From CAVQYV01 sp963718295 [NCBI: uncultured Methylomirabilota bacterium] (GTDB lineage: Bacteria; Methylomirabilota; Methylomirabilia; CAVQYV01), in contig CAVQYV010000008.1 in NCBI GenBank assembly GCA_963718295.1, forward strand, positions 1-64,000: DNA of 64,000 bases, in the 5' to 3' direction. Below are positions 27,437 to 35,298 of the stretch, one piece after another. The position numbers and the translations under genes are program-made. Position 1 is the first letter of the stretch; every line of letters begins with the position of its first letter. The notes under the pieces are model-generated. The model ran no database searches and was not told the origin of the DNA. It saw nothing but the letters and a program-made list of their open reading frames with translations.

Positions 27437-28837
27437 TCATTGGATGATCTTGAACTGGGCCAAGATCCAGATCAGGCACGCCACCCCACTGCCCAGGATA
27501 CAACCCACCCAGAGTACGAGCTTCGTATACCAGGGCGGCTGGAATTCTCTGGGTATCCACCTCTTATTGGCATAGAGGATGTGGGCCGCGCCGATCCCCC
27601 GGGCGAGAAGGGCCAGGAAGGAGGCCATGAGCCAGAGGGTGAAGGGGGGGGCGACCCGGACCAGATAGAAGCCGGCCCCAATGGAGAGGAACACCGCCAG
27701 GAAATAATAGAAACGATAGGAGTGCTTCTTCCGCAATCTGGGAGTGGTGGCCACGGCATCGGCCACGGTGCGGCCGATGAAGCCATCGAAAACAGCGAAT
27801 TCCGCATCGTAGAGGGTGACGAAGATGAAGATCAGGAAGATGGCGGAGGCCAAGGGGCCGAACTGGCCGGCGATGGTGGCCATCTGCAGGGGGACCTCCA
27901 GGCCCTTTGCCACGATCCCATTTCTATAGAGGTAGGCATGTCCGGCCACCCCATAGAGGTAGGTTCCGAGCATGGCTCCAATGATGGCCCACCAGAGGAT
28001 CAGGCTCCATTTGGCCACTTTGCACCACTGCTTCATCTTGGCCATCTCGGATGGGTCATGCACATCGAAGGTGATGGGATCGGTGCTGATCTCCTCCGGG
28101 GGACGGAGGGCGCCGGTCATCCGGCCCGTGTGCTTGCCCATGCCCCATCCGGCCTCCAACACCCAGAAGGTGATCCACATCAAGGCGCCGCCGGGCTGCT
28201 GAAAGAGGGAGAAGGCCAATTGGAGGGGGAAATCCTTGGGGTAGCCGGCCAGGCCAAAATTGAAATATCCCCAGAGGACGTCCAGGTAATCCTTGGGAGT
28301 GGCCACCAGGGCGGCAATGATGATCACGCACACCAGGTTGATGATCATGACGAAGGTGAAGATGGTGGCGATCACCTTGTAGATGTAGCGGGAAAAGGCG
28401 AAGACCAGCATGACCAGGATGAGTGCCGCGACGCACCACCCATAAAAGGTGCCCCAGTGGGTAAGCTTATGCATCGCTGCTGCGGATCCGGACAGGTAGG
28501 AAGGCCACACATAGCAGAGGATGGCGTAGGCCCCCCAGAACCAGGGCCAGAGGCCCCGCGGAGGGATATCCCGGGTCATGGAGAAGAAGGATCTGCCCGT
28601 GAGCATAGTGTACTTGATGCATTCATAGACCATGAAGGCTTCAAAGAGGGTGGAAAGGGTCATGAACCAGAATAGCTTGTACCCTCCTAAGGAGGCGGCG
28701 TAAGGGATGAGCATCGTCTCCCCTCCGCCCACCGAGACCCCAAAGTTGATGGCCATGGGGCCCAGGGCGGCGGTGATCCCGATGAGGGTCAAGGGAAATG
28801 GATCCGGAACCTTGAAGACCTTCTGATTTTGGGCCAC
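27437..28837 (-). CDS. Nramp-like membrane transporter with atypical first helix
   Basis: A polytopic inner-membrane protein of about 466 residues and 11 or so hydrophobic segments. The GTG at 28837 is preferred because GAGGAGGAAGTC precedes it; the open frame extends further. The start of the fold matches the Nramp (Mn/Fe transporter) superfamily: a first helix, then GGYKLFW and a YTMLTGRSFF block equal to the canonical GYKLLW and TGRDLA. The canonical metal-binding DPGN of helix 1 is replaced by GGGE, and helix 6 has no MPH motif (GGALMWITFWVLEAGWGMG instead). Classical divalent-metal transport is therefore doubtful. It diverges from a class III aminotransferase, so an amine or amino-acid-type substrate is possible. 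That is inference. Confidence 0.65.
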   Translation of the reverse strand: MAQNQKVFKVPDPFPLTLIGITAALGPMAINFGVSVGGGETMLIPYAASLGGYKLFWFMTLSTLFEAFMVYECIKYTMLTGRSFFSMTRDIPPRGLWPWFWGAYAILCYVWPSYLSGSAAAMHKLTHWGTFYGWCVAALILVMLVFAFSRYIYKVIATIFTFVMIINLVCVIIIAALVATPKDYLDVLWGYFNFGLAGYPKDFPLQLAFSLFQQPGGALMWITFWVLEAGWGMGKHTGRMTGALRPPEEISTDPITFDVHDPSEMAKMKQWCKVAKWSLILWWAIIGAMLGTYLYGVAGHAYLYRNGIVAKGLEVPLQMATIAGQFGPLASAIFLIFIFVTLYDAEFAVFDGFIGRTVADAVATTPRLRKKHSYRFYYFLAVFLSIGAGFYLVRVAPPFTLWLMASFLALLARGIGAAHILYANKRWIPREFQPPWYTKLVLWVGCILGSGVACLIWILAQFKIIQ

Positions 28838-29142
28838 GACTTCCTCCTCTCCACCGATCGGTGATGGATTGGTCCGTTCCGCGCCGGCGAGACCAATCGG
28901 GGACATCTTGCCCGATTTGCCTTCTCTTGTCAATCACCTTGGGGTGTTACCGCGGGACTCCTGGTAGCCACTTCCGGGCTCAGCGTTCCTGGGCTGCACC
29001 ACAAAAATGTTGCATGATGGGCTGCTTTGCATTATCTTGAGATGGTCTTTTCTGGTTTCTTGACCTCATGCGGGGATAGGAATTTCTCCGAAGAGGGTTT
29101 TTCTCTGATTCTTTCTAAGGATGGGAACAGGAGGTAGCGCTC
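28838..29142. other. Divergent intergenic region between permease and aminotransferase
   Basis: 305 bases that must hold the promoters of both genes and the unused upstream extension of the permease frame. No perfect sigma-70 or sigma-54 box and no long palindrome stood out. Confidence 0.4.
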
Positions 29143-30501
29143 ATGGCAGCATGGACCGCGACGGAGCTGACACAAAGGGACCGGCAGCATCTCATACATC
29201 CCCTCTATCATCCCAATGACCATCAGACGCCCCTGATCTTCGCGCGGGGCGAGGGGATTTACCTGGAGGATGTGAATGGCAAGCGCTATATCGATGGTCT
29301 CTCCGGCCTCTGGAATGTGGTGCTGGGCCATGGTCGGGCCGAGCTGGCCGAGGCGGCCGCAGCCCAGATGAAGACCTTAGCCTACTGCTCCTCCTATGTG
29401 GGCTCCTCGAATATCCCTGCCATCGAGCTGGCCAACCGCCTGGCGGAGATTACCTATCCCAGCCTCAATATGGTCTTCTTCACCAGCGGAGGATCAGAGT
29501 CCACCGAATCGGCCTTCAAGACCGTCCGCTATTATTGGAAAGTGAAGGGTAAACCGGAAAAGATCAAGATCATCGCCCGGGAGCACGCCTATCATGGGGT
29601 CACCCTGGCATCCATGAGCGCCACTGGCATCACCCCCTACTGGACCATGTTCGAGCCGAGGGTTCCAGGATTCTTACACTGCGCCTCTCCTTATTCCTAT
29701 CGCTTTGAGGGCGCCCGCCCCGGGGAGAGCATCGGAGAGGCGGCGGCCCGCTCCCTGGAGGAGATGATCCTGCGGGAAGGGGCGGACACGGTGGGGGCCT
29801 TCATCGCCGAGCCGGTGCAGGGAGCCGGAGGGGTCATCCCCCCACCCGATGACTATTTCCCCCGCATCCGGGAGATCTGCACCCGCCATCAGGTCCTCTT
29901 CGTTGCCGATGAGGTCATCACCGGATTCGGTCGCACCGGCCGTCGCTTTGCCCTGATGCGCTGGGGAGTCGAGCCGGACATCATCGCTTTCGCCAAGGCG
30001 ATCACCAGCGGGTACATCCCCCTGGGCGGGATCATCGTCTCCGACGAGATCAAGGATGCGATCCTCTCCGCTCCTCCCGAGAAGCGCTGGATGCACGCCT
30101 TCACCTATTCGGGGCATCCCACCTGTTGTGCCGTGGCCCTGCGGACTCTGGATATCATCGACCGGGAAGGGCTGGTGGAGAGGGCAGACAAGATGGGGGC
30201 CCGGCTGATCCAGGGATTGAAAGGATTATCGGATCTGCCCATGGTAGGGGATGTGCGGGGATTGGGCCTCATGGCCGCAGTGGAATGCGTGAAGGACAAG
30301 GCCACCAAGGCCCCCTTCGATCCGAAGCTCAATGTGGGGGTGAGGGTGCACAAGGCCGCCATCAAGAGGGGCCTTTTCTCCCGGGTGAAAGGGGATTCCT
30401 TCCTCCTGGCCCCGCCCCTGATCATCAACGAGGAGCAGGTGGATCAGATCGTGAACATCCTGGGCGAGGCCATCCAGGAGGTGGCCAAAGAGGTGGTGTG
30501 A
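29143..30501 (+). CDS. Class III PLP-dependent omega-aminotransferase
   Basis: A 452-residue fold-type I aminotransferase of subgroup III, the group that moves amino groups from omega-amino acids or diamines (beta-alanine, GABA, putrescine and similar) to pyruvate or 2-oxoglutarate. ATG 29143 follows AGGAGG with 9 bases between. Marks: FTSGGSESTESAFK for phosphate binding (residues 113-126), HAYHGVT near 148-154, VADEVITGFGRTG with the PLP-contacting Asp256, and the Schiff-base Lys285 in IIAFAKAITSGYIPLGG. Length is normal. The divergent permease may bring in its substrate. Substrate choice cannot be read from the sequence. Confidence 0.92.
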   Translation: MAAWTATELTQRDRQHLIHPLYHPNDHQTPLIFARGEGIYLEDVNGKRYIDGLSGLWNVVLGHGRAELAEAAAAQMKTLAYCSSYVGSSNIPAIELANRLAEITYPSLNMVFFTSGGSESTESAFKTVRYYWKVKGKPEKIKIIAREHAYHGVTLASMSATGITPYWTMFEPRVPGFLHCASPYSYRFEGARPGESIGEAAARSLEEMILREGADTVGAFIAEPVQGAGGVIPPPDDYFPRIREICTRHQVLFVADEVITGFGRTGRRFALMRWGVEPDIIAFAKAITSGYIPLGGIIVSDEIKDAILSAPPEKRWMHAFTYSGHPTCCAVALRTLDIIDREGLVERADKMGARLIQGLKGLSDLPMVGDVRGLGLMAAVECVKDKATKAPFDPKLNVGVRVHKAAIKRGLFSRVKGDSFLLAPPLIINEEQVDQIVNILGEAIQEVAKEVV

Positions 30502-30571
30502 GCCCACCATCCCTTCCCTGATCTGAATGCTCCGTCGTCCCTTCGCAGGAGGTAAAAAGACGCAAAAGATG

Positions 30572-30613
30572 AAGGCACCGGAAAGATCTCTGGTCAGAAA
30601 GCCCCGGTGCCTT
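30572..30613 (+). terminator. Hairpin after the aminotransferase gene
   Basis: AAGGCACCGG (30572-30581) and CCGGTGCCTT (30604-30613) are a perfect 10-bp inverted repeat with a 22-base loop, 70 bases after the stop codon. Only a short mixed pyrimidine run follows, so termination is plausible but not certain. Confidence 0.45.
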
Positions 30614-30675
30614 CCTATTTGCGGGAAAGGGGATGCCTGGACGGAATGGATGAGATTAGTACAAGGAGGGCAAGC

Positions 30676-31449
30676 GTGATTGACCATGAGGGGCGCAGCA
30701 GGGAGTTTGAGCGCCAGATCATCCAACTCCTCGAGGCCTCCGGATTTCAGGTCCAAACCAATGTGACTGTGGGCGGGGTCCAGCCAGATATCGTAGTGGC
30801 CGTTCCCGACGGCAGGATCTACGTGGTAGAGGTCAAAGCCTGGGAAAAGAGGCCAGGGTTTACGGTGCGTGCCGCCCGCCAAGTCCAACTCTTCCAGCAG
30901 GAGATCGGTGTGGACGGGGCCTATGTAGTCGTCAAGGATCTGGAACGGAGCCGCCCGCAGACTGGCGTTGTCATGGCGAAAGACCTCGTCAGCGCCCTAC
31001 GCAAGGATGTAAGCGAGGCCAAGGGCGAGGCGAGGAGGCAGCCACCCTCCCTGAAATCTCCCGGAAAGATCGTCTTTGCCGCCATGCCCTTCTCAGGGGA
31101 CTACGAGGATGTTTTCTTCGTGGCCATGGCGCCGGCTGCCGAGGCGGTGGGCGCCGTATGCAAGCGGGTGGATCGTGAGGAATACGCGGGGAATGTCGTG
31201 GAAAAGGTCAGGTACATGATCCGGGAGTCCATCGCCGTAATCGCCGATCTCTCGGAATCGCGGCCTAATGTATTGTATGAGGCAGGCTTCGCTCACGCCC
31301 TCGACAGGCCGACTGTCCATATCTGCTCCACGCCCCTGAAGGACCTCCCCTTCGATATGGCCCAATGGAGCACCATCGAATACCAGAAAGGGCAGACCCA
31401 CAAGCTGCGATCCATCCTCACCAACCGCCTCCGCACCATACTGGCCTGA
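30676..31449 (+). CDS. PD-(D/E)XK nuclease fused to a nucleoside deoxyribosyltransferase-like domain, putative defense protein
   Basis: GTG 30676 lies 5 bases after AGGAGGG and gives 257 residues; an upstream ATG at 30646 is less likely. Residues 1-105 form a restriction-endonuclease-like domain: FERQIIQLLEASGFQVQ, then GGVQPDIVV (Asp38) and YVVEVKAW (Glu52, Lys54), the complete PD-(D/E)XK triad. Residues 130-257 match the fold shared by nucleoside 2-deoxyribosyltransferases and TIR-like NAD/nucleotide-processing domains: IVFAAMPFSGDYEDVFF, a VIADLSESRPNVLYEAGFAH block with Asp191, Asn198 and Glu202, and a late PFD motif. The pairing of a DNA nuclease with a nucleotide-handling domain, next to a toxin-antitoxin pair, suggests an abortive-infection or restriction role. 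That is inference; no companion methylase is present. Confidence 0.7.
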   Translation: MIDHEGRSREFERQIIQLLEASGFQVQTNVTVGGVQPDIVVAVPDGRIYVVEVKAWEKRPGFTVRAARQVQLFQQEIGVDGAYVVVKDLERSRPQTGVVMAKDLVSALRKDVSEAKGEARRQPPSLKSPGKIVFAAMPFSGDYEDVFFVAMAPAAEAVGAVCKRVDREEYAGNVVEKVRYMIRESIAVIADLSESRPNVLYEAGFAHALDRPTVHICSTPLKDLPFDMAQWSTIEYQKGQTHKLRSILTNRLRTILA

Positions 31450-31526
31450 AAGGGAAGGCCCATCCAATCTGAATTGGGAACCTGGATTACGGACACATCC
31501 CCATTGCATTATCGGGCCAGGGATGC

Positions 31527-31590
31527 TCACCGCGGAAGGCCGGCCTTGATGTAGCCCTCCAGAAGGTGCTGTCGATCCTTTTCATGAAGG
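31527..31590 (-). pseudogene. Copy A of a TPR-protein C-terminal tail
   Basis: On the minus strand this reads LHEKDRQHLLEGYIKAGLPR and stop, the usual ending of TPR-tailed adenylate-cyclase-type proteins. It is about 80 percent identical at the DNA level to 32133-32196. Nothing upstream of it belongs to such a gene: hicA begins a short distance away. It marks one side of the hicBA module. Confidence 0.6.
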
Positions 31591-31663
31591 TTCCATTGTC
31601 TCTTTGCAGGCGGCCAAGGCGCGGACGGTCTCGACGGTGTTCTGGCTCTTCAGGCGGGTTAGG

Positions 31664-31852
31664 TCAGAATCGCGGTTCCAAGCCAGCTTGCTTGCACAGT
31701 TCGTTGGCCGTCACCCTGTCCAGTGCACGGTGTCTCTTTATCGGAATCGTCTTTTCACTATTTGTATAGATCGAGTGTTTCTTGCCTTCCCGCAGCAGGG
31801 TAAACCCATTTTCTTCGAGATATTTGATCAAGTCTCGCCGTTTTACCGACAC
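31664..31852 (-). CDS. hicA: HicA-type mRNA interferase toxin
   Basis: A 62-residue HicA toxin with a double-stranded-RNA-binding-like fold that cleaves mRNA. The start is taken as GTG 31852, one base after the hicB stop, because similarity begins there (VKRRDLIKYLEENGFTLLRE); an open frame extends further upstream through hicB. The catalytic His is in EGKKHSIYTN (His26), followed by TIPIKRHRAL and the helix ANELCKQAGL. Length is typical. It lies downstream of hicB, the less common gene order, and the two start and stop sites are nearly fused, which points to translational coupling. Confidence 0.9.
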   Translation of the reverse strand: MSVKRRDLIKYLEENGFTLLREGKKHSIYTNSEKTIPIKRHRALDRVTANELCKQAGLEPRF

Positions 31853-31853
31853 C

Positions 31854-32072
31854 TCAAATCTCGACGGGTATTTGTTCCAGGAGGGCCCTCCCGACAGGGA
31901 TTTCCCTATGCTGCTGTCGATAAGCCTGAACCATTTCCTGCAGAGCATCGCGAAGCATCTCTCTGCAATCCTCCAAGGTCCTCCCCTCTGTGATTACCTC
32001 CGGCCATTCTACCAATTGGCCCATGTACCCTGAGTTTATCTTGGTATACTTCGCCATATAGGTGTTAATCAT
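31854..32072 (-). CDS. hicB: HicB-type antitoxin
   Basis: A 72-residue HicB antitoxin. ATG 32072 follows GGAGAG. It shows the partial RNase H-like fold of short HicB proteins: YTKINSGYMGQLVEWPEVIT, then EGRTLEDCREMLRDALQEMV. No C-terminal DNA-binding domain (HTH or ribbon-helix-helix) is present, as in short HicB variants, so autoregulation by this protein alone is doubtful. It would neutralise HicA encoded immediately downstream. The pair sits between two copies of a broken TPR tail. Confidence 0.9.
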   Translation of the reverse strand: MINTYMAKYTKINSGYMGQLVEWPEVITEGRTLEDCREMLRDALQEMVQAYRQQHREIPVGRALLEQIPVEI

Positions 32073-32132
32073 TTCACGCTCTCCTATGCTTCGAAATCAG
32101 GGGGAATTACGGACCCTCCCCCATTTCCTCTT

Positions 32133-32315
32133 TTACCGCGGAAGCCCGGCCTTGATGAAGCCCTCTACGGCGTGCTGTCGATCCTTCTCGTGGAGAAACG
32201 GCGCGCGACTGGCCCAATCGGAAGCAGAGAAGGAGGGGTTATCCTTCAGGAATTTCTCTGCCTCGGCACGGGCTTCCTCCATCCGACCCAGATAGGCGAG
32301 GCAAGCGGCCAGGAG
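32133..32315 (-). pseudogene. Copy B of a TPR-protein C-terminal tail (adenylate-cyclase-type)
   Basis: Minus-strand remnant reading LLAACLAYLGRMEEARAEAE, then a proline-containing loop and HEKDRQHAVEGFIKAGLPR before TAA 32133-32135. This is the last TPR plus tail of a class III adenylate cyclase/TPR regulator. Upstream of 32315 the same frame loses family sense, so the body of the gene is gone. A second copy of the last 20 codons lies at 31527-31590. Confidence 0.6.
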
Positions 32316-32763
32316 TCGCCTGGGAGAGAAGCAGCCAAAGGGGTCAGACCTACACTTTGCACAGGCTCGAGTCCTGGCGAAGGCTGCGAGTCCGATGGTG
32401 GTTGAAACATCTGCGCAAACACGAAAAGGCACAGTATATTTACACCCAAAAGATCTAATCCGATGCCTTCCTTTGCCTTCCTTTTTCCCTCTCACCTCCC
32501 GCGGAAAACGGAAGCATCCACAGAACTCGCCAAAGGAATCGGAGTCATGAGACTTGCGCCAAGCGGTGGAAAAAACTTCGCTCTCAGGTTCTATCTACTC
32601 TCATCCACTTGCGTTGTCAATCCTTTTTCCAGTTGATTAAAGAGAGATTATTCGGTAAAAGGTACCCGTTGTTGTTTCCCGTGGAACGAGCATTTGGATC
32701 AAGCCACCTCTGATCGAGAGGGGGAAATCCGCTGAGAGAGCATGAATCAGCGAAACATAGAGG
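32316..32763. other. Non-coding stretch before the RraA-like gene
   Basis: About 450 bases without a recognisable gene on either strand. It probably includes decayed upstream parts of the TPR gene and the promoter of the RraA-like gene. No repeat or terminator with a clear T-tract was found. Confidence 0.4.
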
Positions 32764-33462
32764 ATGGAGGAGATCAAAGAGATGAGGAAAGTGATTAACC
32801 GGGCACCGATGCCAGAGGAAAAGACCCTTGAACAATACCGGGGCTTCCTGAAACTGTTCAGCCCCAGCTGCGTCATCGCTGATTCCATGGAGCGGTCGGG
32901 AATCATGCGAAGCTGCATCAAACCCGTAGATCCGTCCAATTGCCGGATCTGCGGCCCGGCCCTTACGGTTCGCCTCTTTCCGGGCGATCTGGTGGATTGT
33001 CTGGATGCCCTGGGGGTGGCCCGGAACGGCGATCTGATCGTGGTGGACGCCCGGGGAGAGACGGAGACCTCGATCTGGGGAGGCCTGATGGCCGGACTCT
33101 GCAAGCAGAAAGGCGTGGTGGGGGCCGTGATCGATGGGGCCTGTCGCGATATCGACGAGGTGAAGTATCACAAGTTCCCCCTCTTCTCCCGGGCCATTGT
33201 GCCAAGATCTACCCACACCCCCTACTCCAAACGGATGGAGCCCATCGAGATCAATGTCCCCATCGAGTGTGGCGGGGTGATCGTTTACCCCGGCGATCTG
33301 GTGCTGGCTGATGAGATAGGCGTGGTCGTGATCCCCATGGCCGAGGCGGCCCTGGTTGCGGAGAGGGCAAAAGATCTCTTCGATCAGGAAGAGCTCACCC
33401 GGCAACGGATCGCGGAGGGCAAGACCCTGGAGCAGATCCTGGAGGAGTTCGGAAGGCTATAG
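32764..33462 (+). CDS. RraA-like / 4-hydroxy-4-methyl-2-oxoglutarate aldolase family protein
   Basis: A 232-residue member of the RraA/HMG-aldolase family; members either cleave 4-hydroxy-4-methyl-2-oxoglutarate or oxaloacetate, or act as RNase E inhibitors. The active-site loop GGLMAGLCKQKGVVGAVIDG leads into ACRDIDEV with Arg128 and Asp129, which bind substrate and metal in the aldolases, so an enzyme is likelier than an RNase E regulator. The C-terminal GGVIVYPGDLVLADEIGVVV signature is intact. The start is ATG 32764 or, with GGAGGA upstream, ATG 32782. It is followed by a DUF2007 gene and moeA on the same strand. Confidence 0.85.
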   Translation: MEEIKEMRKVINRAPMPEEKTLEQYRGFLKLFSPSCVIADSMERSGIMRSCIKPVDPSNCRICGPALTVRLFPGDLVDCLDALGVARNGDLIVVDARGETETSIWGGLMAGLCKQKGVVGAVIDGACRDIDEVKYHKFPLFSRAIVPRSTHTPYSKRMEPIEINVPIECGGVIVYPGDLVLADEIGVVVIPMAEAALVAERAKDLFDQEELTRQRIAEGKTLEQILEEFGRL

Positions 33463-33549
33463 TGGGTGCTACCAATTCGAAGAAAGGCCTTCTTTATCCC
33501 TCAAAGGATGCAGTCTGCCCTTGCAGAAATCACGGCAGAGAGGAGAGGG

Positions 33550-33903
33550 ATGGGTAAATGGGAGAGGCGAGTCCCCACCATACATGGAAAGGCTGCAATA
33601 AAGATGGAGAAGAGGCCGATTAACAGGTCAGGATCGAGCCCGAGCGAGGGAGAAGTGGATCTGAAGCTCATGGAGATCCATCGGGCGGCCAATGACGAGG
33701 AGGCCCTAGTAATCAGGGGTCTGCTGGAGAGCCAGGGCATCCGCTGTATCCTGCGCTCGGGGGTCGTCCACGCCGTCCACCCCTTCAGCATTGATGGCTT
33801 GGGGGAAGTCCGAATCCTGGTAGCAGAAATGGATGTCCCGGAGGCGAAGGCCCTCCTTGTCACCCCCTGGAAGAGAGTCCCTCCTCGAAATTCCGCCCGT
33901 TAG
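33550..33903 (+). CDS. DUF2007-like putative signal-transducing protein
   Basis: A protein of up to 117 residues. Its core (LMEIHRAANDEEALVIRGLL, then ESQGIRCILRSG and EVRILVAEMDVPEAKALL) matches the small DUF2007 ferredoxin-like domain, often called a putative prokaryotic signal-transducing protein; its function is not known. ATG 33550 is preferred because AGGAG lies 4 bases upstream; ATG 33604 is an alternative that keeps the whole domain. It stands 88 bases after the RraA-like gene and ahead of moeA. Confidence 0.75.
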   Translation: MGKWERRVPTIHGKAAIKMEKRPINRSGSSPSEGEVDLKLMEIHRAANDEEALVIRGLLESQGIRCILRSGVVHAVHPFSIDGLGEVRILVAEMDVPEAKALLVTPWKRVPPRNSAR

Positions 33904-34044
33904 ATCGGGTCCAAGAAAAAGGGGCGGCCTCTGCTCTGTATCTGGGGTACCTTGCAGAGGTCTGTCCGTCTTTCGAGGCTTCGCGTGGGCAGGGGGATCC
34001 CGGGATGTCCTTTGGAGGTCATGACGCAATAGGAGGAGCAACCC

Positions 34045-35283
34045 ATGTTGTCTGCCGAAGAGGCTCAAAGAATCATCTTGGAAGACATGAAGGTCTTGGG
34101 ACTGGAAAAGGTCCCTCTCCTTTGTTCCTTAGGCCGGGTCCTGGGAGAAGATGTAGCCTCGGAGACGGATATCCCGCCCTGGGATAACTCCGCAATGGAT
34201 GGCTACGCCGTGCGGGTGTCGGATCTGGAGGGGGCGTCCCCGGAGAGGCCAGTATCCCTGCGGGTAGTCGAGGATCTTCCCGCAGGGAAGCTTTCGAGCC
34301 GCCTCTTGAAAGAGGGGGAGGCGATCCGAATCATGACCGGCGCCCCCGTGCCAGCAGGAACGGATGGGGTGGTACGGGTGGAGGACACGGCAAGGGATGG
34401 AGAGAGCGTCCGGATCTTGCAGAGGATTGGGGAGGGTGAGAATATCCGGCGCAGAGGAGAGGATATAAGGGCAGGGGCAAGGGTCCTCTCCCCGGGTACT
34501 CTGTTAGGGGCGGCTGAGGTCGGAGTGCTGGCCTCCGTGAATCGAGGGGCGGTGTATGTCCATGGGAGGCCGCGGGTGGCGATTCTGGCTACCGGGGATG
34601 AGCTGGTGGATGTGGGGCAAAAAAGGGCCCCCGGCCAGATCATCACCAGCAACAGCTACACGTTGGCCTCTCAGGTAAGGCAGTGTGGGGCAATTTCCAT
34701 CGACCTGGGTATTGCGAAAGATGACCTCCAGATCCTGCGAAGCAAGATTGCAGAGGGATGCAAGGCCGATATCCTGATCTCCTCCGGTGGCGTATCCATG
34801 GGTGATTACGATCTGGTAAGGGATGCCCTGATCGACATGGGCGGGGAGGTAAAATTCTGGCAGATAGCGATTCGGCCCGGCATGCCCACCACCTTCGGTA
34901 TCCTGCAGGGGACGCCCTTCTTCGGGCTTCCCGGCAACCCGGTCTCCTCCATGGTCTGTTTCGAGATCTTCTGCCGTCCTGCTCTGCTGAAGATGAGCGG
35001 CCATTCTCATCTATTTCGTCCCTGGATCGAGGCTGTGACCCAGCAGGACATCAAGACCAAGGCAGGAAGGAGGCATTTTCTCCGGGTCCGATTGGAGAGA
35101 AAAGATGGGGAGATACGACTGCAGCTTACGGGGGATCAGGGGTCGGGAATCCTCACTTCCCTCAGCCATGCCCACGGGCTGGCAGTGATTCCAGAAGAGA
35201 CCTCCGTGGTCAGGGCAGGGGAGCGGGTGAAGGTGTTCCTCTTGGACCAGGGCTTGGAGATCCTGGGGGACGAGCCGGCCTGA
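34045..35283 (+). CDS. moeA: Molybdopterin molybdenumtransferase
   Basis: A 412-residue MoeA, which inserts molybdate (or tungstate) into adenylated molybdopterin in the last step of molybdenum cofactor synthesis. ATG 34045 follows AGGAGGAGCAACCC. Hallmarks: PPWDNSAMDGYAVR near residues 44-57, IRIMTGAPVPAGTDGVVRVE, RVAILATGDELVDVG, the MoaB-like domain with ISSGGVSMGDYD, and the C-terminal beta domain (GLAVIPEETSVVRAGERVKV). Nothing is missing. No other cofactor-synthesis gene is adjacent. The stop faces the end of uvrC 15 bases away. Confidence 0.95.
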   Translation: MLSAEEAQRIILEDMKVLGLEKVPLLCSLGRVLGEDVASETDIPPWDNSAMDGYAVRVSDLEGASPERPVSLRVVEDLPAGKLSSRLLKEGEAIRIMTGAPVPAGTDGVVRVEDTARDGESVRILQRIGEGENIRRRGEDIRAGARVLSPGTLLGAAEVGVLASVNRGAVYVHGRPRVAILATGDELVDVGQKRAPGQIITSNSYTLASQVRQCGAISIDLGIAKDDLQILRSKIAEGCKADILISSGGVSMGDYDLVRDALIDMGGEVKFWQIAIRPGMPTTFGILQGTPFFGLPGNPVSSMVCFEIFCRPALLKMSGHSHLFRPWIEAVTQQDIKTKAGRRHFLRVRLERKDGEIRLQLTGDQGSGILTSLSHAHGLAVIPEETSVVRAGERVKVFLLDQGLEILGDEPA

Positions 35284-35298
35284 TCCCTTGATTTCCCC

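Noticed and set aside
27143-28675. 510-codon plus-strand open frame
   Set aside because: Antisense to the M16 and Nramp-like genes; composition is low-complexity (Gly/Glu/Asp/His-rich) and shows no family sense. A shadow of GC-rich codons.
30572-30613. Riboswitch or attenuator ahead of the nuclease fusion gene
   Set aside because: Only one simple hairpin, no conserved aptamer pattern; better seen as the end of the aminotransferase transcript.
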